Source: Doris montereyensis (Eukaryota > Mollusca > Gastropoda > Nudibranchia > Dorididae). Taken from it: a stretch of 64,000 bases of DNA. The stretch is taken from assembly GCA_037039925.1 (NCBI GenBank), contig JAXRKP010001069.1, positions 108,353 through 172,352 on the forward strand. Reading direction: 5' to 3'. This document shows, piece after piece, positions 1 to 10,936 of this stretch. The stretch's first letter is position 1. Every line of letters starts with the position of its first letter. The position numbers and the translations under genes were made by a program. Under the pieces are notes generated by a model that made no database searches, was not told the DNA's origin, and saw nothing but the letters and a program-made list of their open reading frames with translations.

Positions 1-3000
1 TGTTCATCGTCAGTACCAATGTTGAACCAAATCATTTTTCATCGTCAGTACCAATGTTGAACCAAATCATTGTTCATCGTCAGTGAACCATTGTTGAACC
101 AAATCATTGTTCATCGTCAGTACCAATGTTGAACCAAATCATTGTTCATCGTCAGTATCCAATGTTGAACCAAATCATTGTTCATCGTCAATACCAATGT
201 TGAACCAAACTATTTTTCATCGTCAGTACAAATAATTGTTCAATGTTGAACCAAATCATTGTTCATCGTCAGTACCAATGTTGAACCAAATCATTGTTCA
301 TCGTCAGTACCAATGTTGAACCAAATCATTGTTCATCGTCAGTACCAATGTTGAACCAAATCATTGTTCATCGTCGTCAGTACCAATGTTGAACCAAATC
401 ATTGTTCATGTTGAACCAAATCATTTTTCATCGTCAGTACCAATGTTGAACCAAATCATTGTTCATCGTCAGTACCAATGTTGAACCAAATCATTGTTCA
501 TCGTCAGTACCAATGTTGAACCAAATCATTGTTCATCGTCAGTACCAATGTTGAACCAAATCATTGTTCATCGTCAGTACCAATGTTGAACCAAATCATT
601 GTTCATCGTCAGTACCAATGTTGAACCAAATCATTGTTCATCGTCAGTACCAATGTTGAACCAAATCATTGTTCATCGTCAGTACCAATGTTGAACCAAA
701 TCATTGTTCATCGTCAGTACCAATGTTGAACCAAATCATTTTTCATCGTCAGTACCAATGTTGAACCAAATCATTTTTCATCGTCAGTACCAATGTTGAA
801 CCAAATCATTGTTCATCGTCAGTACCAAGTTGTTGAACCAAATCATTGTTCATCGTCAGTACCAATGTTGAACCAACCAAATCATTGTTCATCGTCAGTA
901 CCAATGTTGAACCAAATCATTGTTCATCGTCAGTACCAATGTTGAACCAAATCATTGTTCATCGTCAGTACCAATGTTGAACCAAATCATGTTCATCGTC
1001 AGTACATTTTTCATCGTCAGTACCAATGTTGAACCAAATCATTGTTCATCGTCAGTACCAATGTTGAACCAAATCATTGTTCATCGTCAGTACCAATGTT
1101 GAACCAAATCATTTTTCATCGTCAGTACCAATGTTGAACCAAATCATTGTTCATCATCAGTACCAATGTTGAACCAAATCATTGTTCATCGTCAGTACCA
1201 ATGTTGAACCAAATAATTGTTCATCGTCAGTACCAATGTTGAACCAAAATTGTTCATCGTCATTGTTTCATTGTTCATCGTCAGTACCAATGTTGAACCA
1301 AATCATTGTTCATCGTCAGTACCAATGTTGAACCAAATCATTGTTCATCGTTAGTACCAATGTTGAACCAAATCATTGTTCATCGTCAGTACCAATGTTG
1401 AACCAAATCATTGTTCATCGTCAGTACCAATGTTGAACCAAATCATTGTTCATCGTCAGTACCAATGTTGAACCAAATAATTGTTCATCGTTAGTATCAA
1501 TGTTGAACCAAATCATTGTTCATCGTCAGTACCAATGTTGAACCAAATGTTCATTGTTTGAACCAAATCATTGTTCATCGTCAATGTTGAACCAAATCAT
1601 TGTTTCAGTCAATGTTGAACCAAATCATTTTACATCGTCAGTACCAATGTTGAACCAAATCATTGTTCATCGTCAGTACCAATGTTGAACCAAATCATTG
1701 TTCATCGTCAGTACCAATGTTGAACCAAATAATTGTTCATCGTTAGTACCAATGTTGAACCAAATCATTGTTCATCGTCAGTACCAATGTTGAACCAAAT
1801 CATTGTTCATCGTCAGTACCAATGTTGAACCAAATCATTGTTCATCGTCAGTACCAATGTTGAACCAAATCATTGTTCATCGTCAGTACCAATGTTGAAC
1901 CAAATCATTGTTCATCGAACCATTGTTCATCGTAGTACCAATGTTGAACCAAATCATTGTTCATCGTCAGTACCAATGTTGAACCAAATAATTTTTCATC
2001 GTTAGTCAATGTTGAACCAAATCATTGTTCATTACCAATGTTGAACCAAATCATTGTTCATCGTCAGTACCAATGTTGAACCAAATCATTGTTCATCGTC
2101 AGTACCAATGTTGAACCAAATCATTGTTTCATCGTCAGTACCAATGTTGAACCAAATCATTGTTCATCAGTACCAATGTTGAACCAAATAATTGTTCATC
2201 GTCAGTACCAATGTTGAACCAAATCATTGTTCATCATCGTCAGTACCAATGTTGAACCAAATCATTGTTCATCATCAGTACCAATGTTGAACCAATTGTT
2301 CATTGAACCAAATCATTGTTCATCGTCAGTACCAATGTTGAACCAAATCATTGTTCATCGTCAGTACCAATGTTGAACCAAATCATTGTTCACCGTCAGT
2401 ATCAATGTTGAACCAAATCATTTTTCATCGTCAGTACCAATGTTGAACCAAATCATTGTTCATCGTCAGTACCAATGTTGAACCAAATCACCAGTACCAA
2501 TGTTGAACCAAATCATTGTTCATCGTCAGTACCAATGTTGAACCAAATCATTGTTCATCGTCAGTACCAATGTTGAACCAAATCATTGTTCATCGTCAGT
2601 ACCAATGTTGAACCAAATCATTGTTCATCGTCAGTACCAATGTTGAAGTATTTTTCAATGTTGAATGTTGAACCAAATCATTGTTCATCGTCAGTACCAA
2701 TGTTGAACCAAATCATTGTTCATCGTCAGTACCAATGTTGAACCAAATCATTTTTCATCGTCAGTACCAATGTTGAACCAAATCATTGTTCATCGTCAGT
2801 ACCAATGTTGAACCAAATCATTGTTCATCGTCAGTACCAATGTTGAACCAAATCATTTTTCATCGTCAGTACCAATGTTGAACCAAATCATTGTTCATCG
2901 TACCAAGTACCAATGTTGAACCAAATCATTGTTCATCGTCAGTACCAATGTTGAACCAAATAATTGTTCATCGTTAGTAGCAGAGTTGAACCAAATCATT

Positions 3001-6000
3001 GTTCATCGTCAGTACCAATGTTGAACCAAATCATTGTTCATCGTCAGTACCAATGTTGAACCAAATCATTGTTCATCGTCAGTACCAATGTTGAACCAAA
3101 TCATTTTTCATCGTCAGTACCAATGTTGAACCAAATCATTGTTCATCGTCAGTACCAATGTTGAACCAAATCATTGTTCATCGTCAGTACCAATGTTGAA
3201 CCAAATCATTGTTCATCGTCAGTACCAATGTTGAACCAAATAATTGTTCATCGTCAGTACCAATGTTGAACCAAATCATTGTTCATCGTCAGTACCAATG
3301 TTGAACCAAATCATTGTTCATCGTCAGTACCAATGTTGAACCAAATCATTGTTCATCGTCAGTACCAATGTTGAACCAAATCATTGTTCATCGTCAGTAC
3401 CAATGTTGAACCAAATCATTGTTCATCGTCAGTACCAATGTTGAACCAAATCATTGTTCATCGTCAGTACCAATGTTGAACCAAAAATCATTGTTCATTT
3501 TTCGTCAGTATCAATGTTGAACCAAATCATTTTTCATCGTCAGTACCAATGTTGAACCAAATCATTGTTCATCGTTAGTAGCAATGTTGAACCAAATCAT
3601 TGTTCATCGTCAGTACCAATGTTGAACCAAATCATTGTTCATCGTCAGTACCAATGTTGAACCAAATAATTGTTCATCGTTTGTTCAAATCGTCAGTACC
3701 AATGTTGAACCAAATCATTGTTCATCGTCAGTATCAATGTTGAACCAAATCATTGTTCATCGTCAGTACCAATGTTGAACCAAATCATTGTTCATCGTCA
3801 GTACCAATGTTGAACCAAATCATTGTTCATCGTCAGTACCAATGTTACCAATGTTGAACAATGTTGAACCAAATCATTTTTCATCGTCAGTACCAATGTT
3901 GAACCAAATCATTGTTCATCGTCAGTACCAATGTTGAACCAAATAATTGTTCATCGTTAGTACCAGATGTTGAACCAAATCATTGTTCATCGTCAGTACC
4001 AATGTTGAACCAAATCATTGTTCATCGTCAGTACCAATGTTGAACCAAATCATTGTTCATCGTCAGTACCAATGTTGAACCAAATCATTGTTCATCGTCA
4101 GTACCAATGTTGAACCAAATCATTGTTCATCGTCAGTACCAATGTTGAACCAAATCATTGTTCATCGTCAGTACCAATGTTGAACCAAATCATTTTTCAT
4201 CGTCAGTACCAATGTTGAACCAAATCATTGTTCATCGTCAGTATCAAATTGTTGAACCAAATCATTGTTCATCAGTACCAATGTTGAACCAAATAATTGT
4301 TCATCGTTAGTACCAATGTTGAACCAAATCATTGTTCATCGTCAGTACCAATGTTGAACCAAATCATTGTTCATCGTCAGTACCAATGTTGAACCAAATC
4401 ATTGTTCATCGTCAACCAATGTTGAACCAAATCATTGTTCATCGTCAGTACCAATGTTGAACCAAATCATTGTACATCGTCAGTACCAATGTTGAACCAA
4501 ATCATTGTTCATCGTCAGTATCATTGTTGAACGAAATCATTTTCATCGTCAGTACCAATGTTGAACCAAATCATTGTTCAGTAGTACCAATGTTGAACCA
4601 AATCATTGTTTTCATCGTCAGTACCAATGTTGAACCAAATCATTGTTCATCGTCAGTACCAATGTTGAACCAAATCATTGTTCATCGTCAGTACCAATGT
4701 TGAACCAAATCATTGTTCATCGTCAGTACCAATGTTGAACCAAATCATTGTTCATCGTCAGTACCAATGTTGAACCAAATCATTGTTACCAATGTTGAAC
4801 CAAATAATTGTTCATCGTTAGTACCAATGTTGAACCAAATCATTGTTCATCATCAGTACCAATGTTGAACCAAATCATTGTTCATTGTACCAATGTTGAA
4901 CCAAATCATTGTTCATCGTCAGTAGCAATGTTGAACCAAATCATTGTTCATCGTCAGTACCAATGTTGAACCAAATCATTGTTCATCGTCAGTACCAATG
5001 TTGAACCAAATCATTGTTCATCGTCAGTACCAATGTTGAACCAAATCATTGTTCATCGTCAGTACCAATGTTGAACCAAATCATTGTTCATCGTCAGTAC
5101 CAATGTTCAAGTACCAATGTTGAACCAAATAATTGTTCATCGTCAGTACCAATGTTGAACCAAATCATTGTTCATCGTCAGTACCAATGTTGAACCAAAT
5201 CATTGTTCATCGTCAGTATCAATGTTGAACCAAATAATTGTTTATCGTCAGTACCAATGTTGAACCAAATCATTGTTCATCGTCAGTACCAATGTTGAAC
5301 CAAATTGTTGCTCATTGTCAGCACCAATGTTGAACCAAATCATGTTCATCGTCAGTACCAGTGTTGAACCAAATAATTCTTCATCGTTAGTAGCAATGTT
5401 GAACCAAATCATTGTTCATCGCCAGTGTCAATGTTGAACCAAATCATTGTTCATCGTCAGTACCAATGTTGAACCAAATCATTGTTCATCGTCAGTACCA
5501 GTGTTGAACCAAATAATTGTTCAACGTTAGTACCAATGTTGAACCAAATCATTGTTCATCGCCAGTACCAATGTTGAACCAAATAATTGTTCATCGTCAG
5601 TACCAATGTTGAACCAAATCATTGTTCATCGTCAGTACCAATGTTGAACCAAATCATTGTTCATCGTCAGTACCAATGTTGAACCAAATAATTTTTCATC
5701 GCCATCGTTAGTACGAATGTTGAACCAAATTATTGTTCACCGTCATTATCAAGAAAAAGTTGTTGAACCAAATCATGGTACCATCGTCAGTACCAATGTT
5801 GAACCAAATCATTGTTCATCGTCAGTACCAATGTTGAACCAAATACAAGAAAAGATTCATCGTCAGTAATAATGTTCAACCAAATCATTAAATCATTTTT
5901 CATCGTCAATACCAATGTTGAACCAAATTGTTTTTCATCGTCAGTACCAATGTTGAACCAATCATTGTTTATCATCAGTACCAATGTTAAACCAAATAAT

Positions 6001-6145
6001 ATTTCATTGTTAGTAGCAGAGTTGAACCAAATAATTGTTCATCGTCAGTACCAATCTTGAACCAAATACTTTTTCAAGTGTTGAAACAAATCATTTTTCA
6101 TCGTTAGTATCAATGTTGAAAAAAGTAATTGTTTATCGTTGTCAG
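1..6145 (+). repeat. Satellite family A, 35 bp tandem array
   Basis: Direct tandem copies of a 35 bp unit that can be read at positions 1-35. Its two halves are TTCATCGTCAGTACCAA and TGTTGAACCAAATCAT. From the length there are roughly 170 copies, and the array runs off the left edge of the window. Most units differ only by G/T in the ATTGTTCAT/ATTTTTCAT segment. A recurring variant carries AATAATTGTTCATCGTTAG. Truncated or fused units occur sporadically, for example near 410, 830, 1550, 2290, 2650, 3490 and 3850. The last kilobase (about 5100-6145) is clearly more diverged than the interior. The unit contains stop codons, so open frames stay below about 85 codons. The array contains no gene. 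Confidence 0.97.
5741..5856 (+). repeat. C-like fragments inside the edge of array A
   Basis: Two A units near the right edge carry short foreign insertions: CAAGAAAAAG at about 5750 and ACAAGAAAAGA at about 5847. These match the family C unit that begins about 500 bp downstream. They look like small template-switch or conversion products at an array boundary. They are short enough to be coincidental in AT-rich DNA. Confidence 0.5.
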
Positions 6146-6320
6146 GCTGCGTAGTGATATCGAATTAGAGGACGATTGAGGCGGAATGCTATCGAGATGA
6201 AGGAGAGTGACCAATGATATCGAATTAAGGACGATTGAGGTTGCGTAGAGATTTCTAAAACCATCGAATAGTGAGACAAGACTATTGAAAATTGAAGAAT
6301 TACAGGACGATTAGAAAACC
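6146..6320 (+). repeat. Satellite family B, short degenerate island
   Basis: Begins with GCGTAGTGATATCGAATTAG, then GACGATTGAGG, which is the 35 bp B unit seen in clean form at 27154-27350. A second copy starts near 6213, and partial pieces reach about 6312 (ACAGGACGATTAGAAAA). It lies between array A and array C. The units here are broken and more diverged than in the other two B islands. Confidence 0.85.
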
Positions 6321-7830
6321 TAAGACAAAAAGAAGACCAAAGACAAGAAAAGAAGACCAACACAAAAAAGAACATCAAAAACGTAAAAGAACACTAAAGA
6401 TAAGAAAAAAGATTCAAAAAACAGACCAAAGAAAAAAAGACCAAAGACAAAGAAGAAGACCAGAGACGAACAAGAAAACCCCACAAAAAATGACCAAAGT
6501 AAGAAAAAACAGACCAAAGACAAGAAAAGAAGACCAAAGAGAAGAAAAGAAGACCAAAACAAGAAAAGAAGACCAAAGACAAAAAGAGAATATCAAAGAC
6601 AGGAAAAGAAGACCAAAGACAAAAAGAAGACTAAAGACAAAAGACAAGACGAAAACAAGAAAAGACTAAAGACAAGAAAAAAGAGAAAAAAAAAAGAAAA
6701 AAACCAGGACAAAAACAAGACCAAAGACAAGAAAAAAGACCAGAGACAAATAAAGAAGACCAAAGACCGAAAAGAAGACCAATGGACAAAAAAGACTAAA
6801 AAAAGACAAGAAAAGAAGACCCAAGACAAAAAAGAAGACCAAAAGCCAGAAAAGAAGACCAAAGACAAAAAAGAAGACCAAAAGACAAAAAAAAACCAAA
6901 TCACGAAAATCAAAACCAGAGGCAATAAAAAGATCAAAAGACAAAAAAACATTAAAAAAGCACCGAAGACAGGAAGAGAAAATCAAGGACTGAAAAAGAA
7001 GAAGAAAAGAAAAAAAAGGACCAAAGACTAAAAAAAGGCAAATGATAAAAACAAGACCAAAGACATAAAAAGACCAAAAAAAAACAAGACCAAAGACAAA
7101 AAAAAGACCAAAGACAGAAAACCAAAGATGAAACAGGAAAAGCAGACAAAAAGGAGACGCAAGACAAAATAGAAGACGAAAAGAAAAAAAACAAAAACAA
7201 AGACAAAAAAGAAGACCAAAGACCAGACTAGAAGACCATACAGAAGAAAAGAAGACCAACAAAAGAAAAGACAAAACAAAAAAGATCAAAAACAAAGAAA
7301 AGAAGACCAAAGACAAAAAGTTCGAAATAAAAAAGACCAAATACAAAAAATAGATCACGACAAGAAAAAGACTTCAAGACAAGAAAAGAAGACCACAAGC
7401 AAGAAAAAAGACCAAGGAGACCAAAGACAAGCAAAGACCAAGACAAAAAAAGAAGACCTAAAACAAGAAATCAGACGAACAAATACAAAAAAGACCAAAG
7501 ACAAGAAAAGAAGACTAAAGACGAAAAGAAGACCAAAGCCAAAAAAGACACAAAATAAAGAAGACCAAAGTCAAGAAAAGAAGACCAAATACCAAAAAGG
7601 ATAAAGACAACAACAAAAACCAAGACAAGAAAAAAAGACGACAAACAAGAAAAAAAGACCAAACACAAGAAAAGAAGACCAAAAACAAGATAAGACCCAG
7701 ACAAAAAGAAGACCAAAAAAGAAAAGAAGAAAAAATACAAGAAAAGAAGACCAACGACAAAAAAGAAGAATAAAAGACAAAATAGAAGACCAAATACAAA
7801 AACAAGAACAAAGACAAGAAAAGAAGACCA
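6321..7830 (+). repeat. Satellite family C, purine-rich array
   Basis: Degenerate tandem units of about 20 bp, close to AGAAGACCAAAGACAAGAAA, with A-run length changes that shift the period. The + strand is overwhelmingly purine, with only isolated Cs. Landmark stretches occur at 6966-7010 (GACAGGAAGAGAAAATCAA) and 7132-7165 (AACAGGAAAAGCAGAC). Both reappear in the other C arrays at similar spacing. Several frames are open on both strands because the unit lacks stops. The predicted Lys/Asp/Thr-rich or Phe/Leu/Ser-rich peptides are simple translations of the repeat. Confidence 0.95.
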
Positions 7831-7894
7831 TTTTTATGTCTGGTAGGTACTACTTCTATATGTCTGGTGGGTACTACTTTGCGTATTGATATGG
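7831..7894 (+). repeat. Short D cassette (type 1) inside C
   Basis: Two units of the 24 bp D repeat (TCTGGTAGGTACTACTTC) set into array C. The left edge is GAAGACCATTTTTATGTC. The right edge is ACTTTGCGTATTGATATGG, followed by AAAAGAAAAGAAGACC. The same cassette with the same edges occurs at 9403-9468 and, reversed, at 31869-31934, 33578-33644 and 40110-40179. Confidence 0.9.
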
Positions 7895-7984
7895 CTTGAA
7901 AAGAAAAGAAGACCAAACACAAGAAAAGAAGACCAAACACAAGAAAAGAAGACCAGAGACAAAAAAAGAAGACCAAAAACAAAA
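7895..7984 (+). repeat. Family C segment between D cassettes
   Basis: About 90 bp of AGAAAAGAAGACCAAACACA-type units separating two D cassettes. It ends in AAAAACAAAATATGTC, the recurrent C-to-D junction. Confidence 0.9.
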
Positions 7985-8118
7985 TATGTCTGGTAGGTAC
8001 AACGTTGTTATGTCTGGTAGGTACTACTTCTTTATGTCTGGTAGGTACTAGTTTTTTATTATCTCGTAGGTACTACTTCTTAATGACTGGTAGGTACTAC
8101 TTTGCGTAGTGATATGTC
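7985..8118 (+). repeat. D cassette (type 2) inside C
   Basis: About five 24 bp D units. The cassette starts with TATGTCTGGTAGGTACAACG, a variant first unit with ACAACG in place of ACTACT. It ends with ACTACTTTGCGTAGTGATAT, then GTCTTGACAAGAAAAG. The same start and end are found at 9976-10088 and 10800-10936. The reversed start is found at 31727-31758 and 39968-40003. Confidence 0.9.
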
Positions 8119-9402
8119 TTGACAAGAAAAGAAGACCAAACACATGAACAGAAGACCAAAGACAAAAAAAAGAAGATCAATAACAAGAAAACAAGACCAA
8201 TAACAAGAAAACAAGACCAAGGACAAGAAAAATACACCAAAGACGGAAAAGAAGATCAAAGACAAGAAAATAAGACCAAAGACAAAAAAGACCAAGACAC
8301 AAAAGAAGACCAAAGACAAAAAGAAGACCAAAGACAATTAAAGAAGACCAAATGCAAAAACAGAAGACCAAAGAACAGACGAAAACACCAAAGACAATAA
8401 AACAAGACCAAAGACAAAGAAAGACCAAAGACAAAAAGAAGACCAATAACAAGAAAACAAGACCAATAACAAGAAAACAAGACCAAGGACAAGAAAATAC
8501 ACCAAAGACGAAAAAGATGATCAAAGACAAGAAAATAAGACCAAAGAAAAAAAGACCAAGACACAAAAGAAGACCAAAGTCAAAAAAAGAAGACGAAAAT
8601 GCAAGAAAAGAAGACCAAAGGCAAAAAGAGAAGACCAAAGAACAGAAAAAAACACCAAAGATAATAAAACAAGACCAAAGACAAAAACGAAGACCGAACA
8701 CAGGAAAGAAAATCAAAGACTGGAAAAGAAGAAGAAAGACAAAAACTAAAAAAAAAGAAGACCAATGACAAAAAACAAGACCAAAGACAAAAAGAAGACC
8801 AAAAGACAAAAACAAGACCAATGAAAAAAAGACCAAAGACAAACAAAAGACCAAAGACAAAAAAGACAAAATAAAGAAGACCAAAGACAAAAAAAGAAGA
8901 CCAAATACAAAAAAAAAGATGACGACAAGAAAAAAGACCCAAGACAAGAAAAGAAGAGACAAACAAGAACAAAAGACCAAACACAAGAAAAGAAGACCAA
9001 AGACAAGCAAAGAGCAAGACAAAAAAAAGAAGACCAAAAACGAGAAATAAGAAGAACAAATACAAAAAATACCAAAGACAAGAAAAGAAGACCAAAGACA
9101 AAACGAAGACCAAAGGCAAAAAAGACACAAAATAAAGAAGACCAAAGACAAGAAAATGAAGACCAAATACAAAAAAAGATCAAGACAAAAAAAAAACCAA
9201 GACAAGAAAAGAAGACCACAAACAAGAAAAAAAGACCAAACACAAGAAAAGAAGACCAAAGACAAGAAAAGACCAAGACAAAAAGAAGACCAAAAAAAAG
9301 AAGAAGAAAAATACAGAAAAGAAGACCAACGACAAAAAAAGAACAAAAGACAAAATAGAAGACCAAAGACAAAAACAAGAACAAAGACAAGAAAAGAAGA
9401 CC
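8119..9402 (+). repeat. Satellite family C array
   Basis: Continuous C units. An internal direct duplication is visible: 8187-8282 and 8441-8550 share the same series of variants (ACCAATAACAAGAAAACAAG, then ACCAAGGACAAGAAAA, then ACACCAAAGACG). Landmarks are AACACCAAAGATAATAAAAC near 8648 and ACAGGAAAGAAAATCAAAG near 8696. No stop-controlled gene structure is present. Confidence 0.94.
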
Positions 9403-9468
9403 ATTTTCATGTCTGGTAGGTACTACTTCTTTATGTCTGGTGGGTACTACTTTGCGTATTGATATGGT
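9403..9468 (+). repeat. Short D cassette (type 1), second copy
   Basis: Near-identical to 7831-7894, with left edge AAGAAGACCATTTTCATGTC and right edge TTTGCGTATTGATATGG. Its separation from the first copy is about 1.57 kb. The reversed pair at 31.9 and 33.6 kb is separated by about 1.71 kb. Confidence 0.9.
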
Positions 9469-9567
9469 ATTGAAAAGAAAAGAAGACCAAACAAGAAAAG
9501 AAGTCCAAACACAAAGAAAAGAAGACAAAAGACAAAAAAAGAACATCAAAAACAAGATAAAAGAAGA
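9469..9567 (+). repeat. Family C segment
   Basis: Five or so C units (GAAAAGAAGACCAAAC...) linking the type 1 D cassette to the longer D array that starts at 9568. Confidence 0.9.
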
Positions 9568-9912
9568 CGTCTTTATGTCTGGTAGGTACTACTTCATTAT
9601 GTCTGGTAGGTAGTATTTCTTTATGTCCGGTAGGTACTACTTTTGTCTGTCTTGTAGGAACTATTTCTTTACGTCTGTTAGGTACTACTTTTTTATGTCT
9701 CGTAGGTAACTTCTTTATGTCTGGTGCGTACTATTTTTTTCTGTCTTGTAGGCATTATTTCTTTATGTCTTGTGGGTACTACTTCTTTATGTCCGGTAGG
9801 CACTACTTCTTTACGTCTGGTAGACACTAGTTTTTTTATCTGGTAGGTACAACTTCTTTATGTTTCGTAGGTACTATTTCTTTATGTATGGTAGGTACTA
9901 CTTCTTTAGGGT
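9568..9912 (+). repeat. Satellite family D array, 24 bp
   Basis: About fourteen 24 bp units. Variants follow a fixed order also seen at 26.4-26.9 kb: TCTGTTAGGTAC, TCTCGTAGGTAC, TCTGGT(A/G), TCTTGTAGGAAC/GGCATT, TCTTGTGGGTAC, TCCGGTAGGCAC. Because 24 is a multiple of three, one frame reads MSGRYYFF repeatedly, another CLVGTTSL, and the reverse strand KEVVPTRH. Indels break all frames within a few hundred bases. The stretch from 9746 is duplicated at 10562. Confidence 0.95.
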
Positions 9913-9975
9913 CTGCAAGAAAGAAGACCAAACACAAGAAAAGAAGACCAAGACAAAAAGAAGACCAAAATCAAA
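9913..9975 (+). repeat. Family C segment
   Basis: Starts GTCTGCAAGAAAGAAGACC and ends CAAAATCAAAATATGTC. The same 60-odd bases recur at 10730-10799, as part of an 0.8 kb cassette duplication. Confidence 0.9.
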
Positions 9976-10088
9976 ATATGTCTGGTAGGTACAACGTTGT
10001 TATGTCTGTAGGTACTACTTCTAGTTTTTTATTATCTGGTAGGTACTACTTTTAATGTCTGGTAGGTACTACTTTCTTGATATGTCTT
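9976..10088 (+). repeat. D cassette (type 2)
   Basis: Starts with TATGTCTGGTAGGTACAACG. It ends with a shortened junction, ACTTTCTTGATATGTCTTGA, which has lost the GCGTAG piece present at 8102 and 10918. Confidence 0.88.
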
Positions 10089-10113
10089 GACAAGAAAAGA
10101 AGACCAAACACAC
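10089..10113 (+). repeat. Minimal C piece linking D to E
   Basis: CAAGAAAAGAAGACCAAACA joins the D cassette to the first E decamers. The identical link is used at 10937-10960. Confidence 0.88.
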
Positions 10114-10559
10114 TTTATCGCGCCTATCGCTTTTTTCGCTGGCTATCGTTCTTTATCGCTGCCTATCGCTCTTTATCGCGCTATGTCTTTATCGCTGTCT
10201 ATCGCTCTTTATCGCTGCCTATCGCTCTTTATCGCTGCCTATCGCTCTTTATCGCAGCCTATCGCCTTTTATCGCAGCCTACCGCTCTTTATCGCAGCCT
10301 ATCGCTCTTTATCGATGTTTTTCGCACCCTGTCGCTCTTTATCGCTCTCGCTCTTTATGGCTCTTTATCGGAGCCTATCGCTATTTATCGCTCTTTATCG
10401 CTCTTTATTGCTCTTTATCGCTCTTTATCTGAGCCTATCGCTCTTTATCGCTCTTTATCGCTCTTTATCGCTCTTTATCGCTCTTTATCGCTCTTTATCG
10501 CTTTTCATCGCTCTTTATCGCTCTTTAGCGCTCTTTATCGCAACCTATCGCAGCCTATT
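10114..10559 (+). repeat. Satellite family E decamer array (+ orientation)
   Basis: Tandem 10 bp units, ATCGCTCTTT and ATCGCTGCCT/ATCGCAGCCT subtypes, in good phase. The first 60 bp (CGCTTTTTTCGCTGGCTATC) is a diverged leader repeated at 10961. The decamer has no stop in any + frame, so long open frames with SLSLFIALYR-like periodicity arise in all three frames. I treat these as artefacts. Confidence 0.95.
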
Positions 10560-10735
10560 GCTGTCTTGTAGGCACTATTTCTTTATGTCTTGTGGGTACT
10601 ACTTCTTTATGTCCGGTAGGCACTACTTCTTTACGTCTGGTAGACACTATGGTTTTTTTATGCCTGGTAGGTACTACTTCTTTATGTTTCGTAGGTACTA
10701 TTTCTTTATGTATGGTAGGTACTACTTTAGGTCTG
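10560..10735 (+). repeat. Satellite family D array, duplicated copy
   Basis: Seven or so D units. The unit order and private variants (TCTTGTAGGCACTATTTC, GTCTGGTAGACACTA, TTTCGTAGGTACTA, GTATGGTAGGTAC) match 9746-9910. The copy is about 816 bp downstream of its partner. Confidence 0.94.
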
Positions 10736-10799
10736 CAAGAAAAGAAGACCAAACACAAGAAAAGAAGACCAAAGACAAAAAAGAAGACCAAAATCAAAA
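10736..10799 (+). repeat. Family C segment
   Basis: Same as 9913-9975 with one extra AAGAAAAGAAGACC unit. It ends with the C-to-D junction AAAATCAAAATATGTC. Confidence 0.9.
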
Positions 10800-10936
10800 T
10801 ATGTCTGGTAGGTACAACGTTGTTATGTCTGGTAGGTACTACTTCTTTATGTCTGGTAGGTACTACCTCTTGATTATCTGGTAGGTACTACTTCTTAATG
10901 TCTGGTAGGTACTACTTTGCGTAGTGATATGTCTTG
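10800..10936 (+). repeat. D cassette (type 2), complete edges
   Basis: Begins with TATGTCTGGTAGGTACAACG and ends with ACTACTTTGCGTAGTGATAT, then GTCTTGAC. It is the full-length version of the cassette at 9976. Confidence 0.92.

Noticed and set aside
1..6145. CRISPR-like array of 35 bp repeats
   Set aside because: Units are contiguous with no unique spacers, there are no cas genes, and the setting is eukaryotic satellite DNA.
6292..6669. Lys/Asp/Thr-rich frame resembling a nuclear low-complexity protein
   Set aside because: It is a direct translation of the C unit; equivalent frames exist on the opposite strand at the same place.
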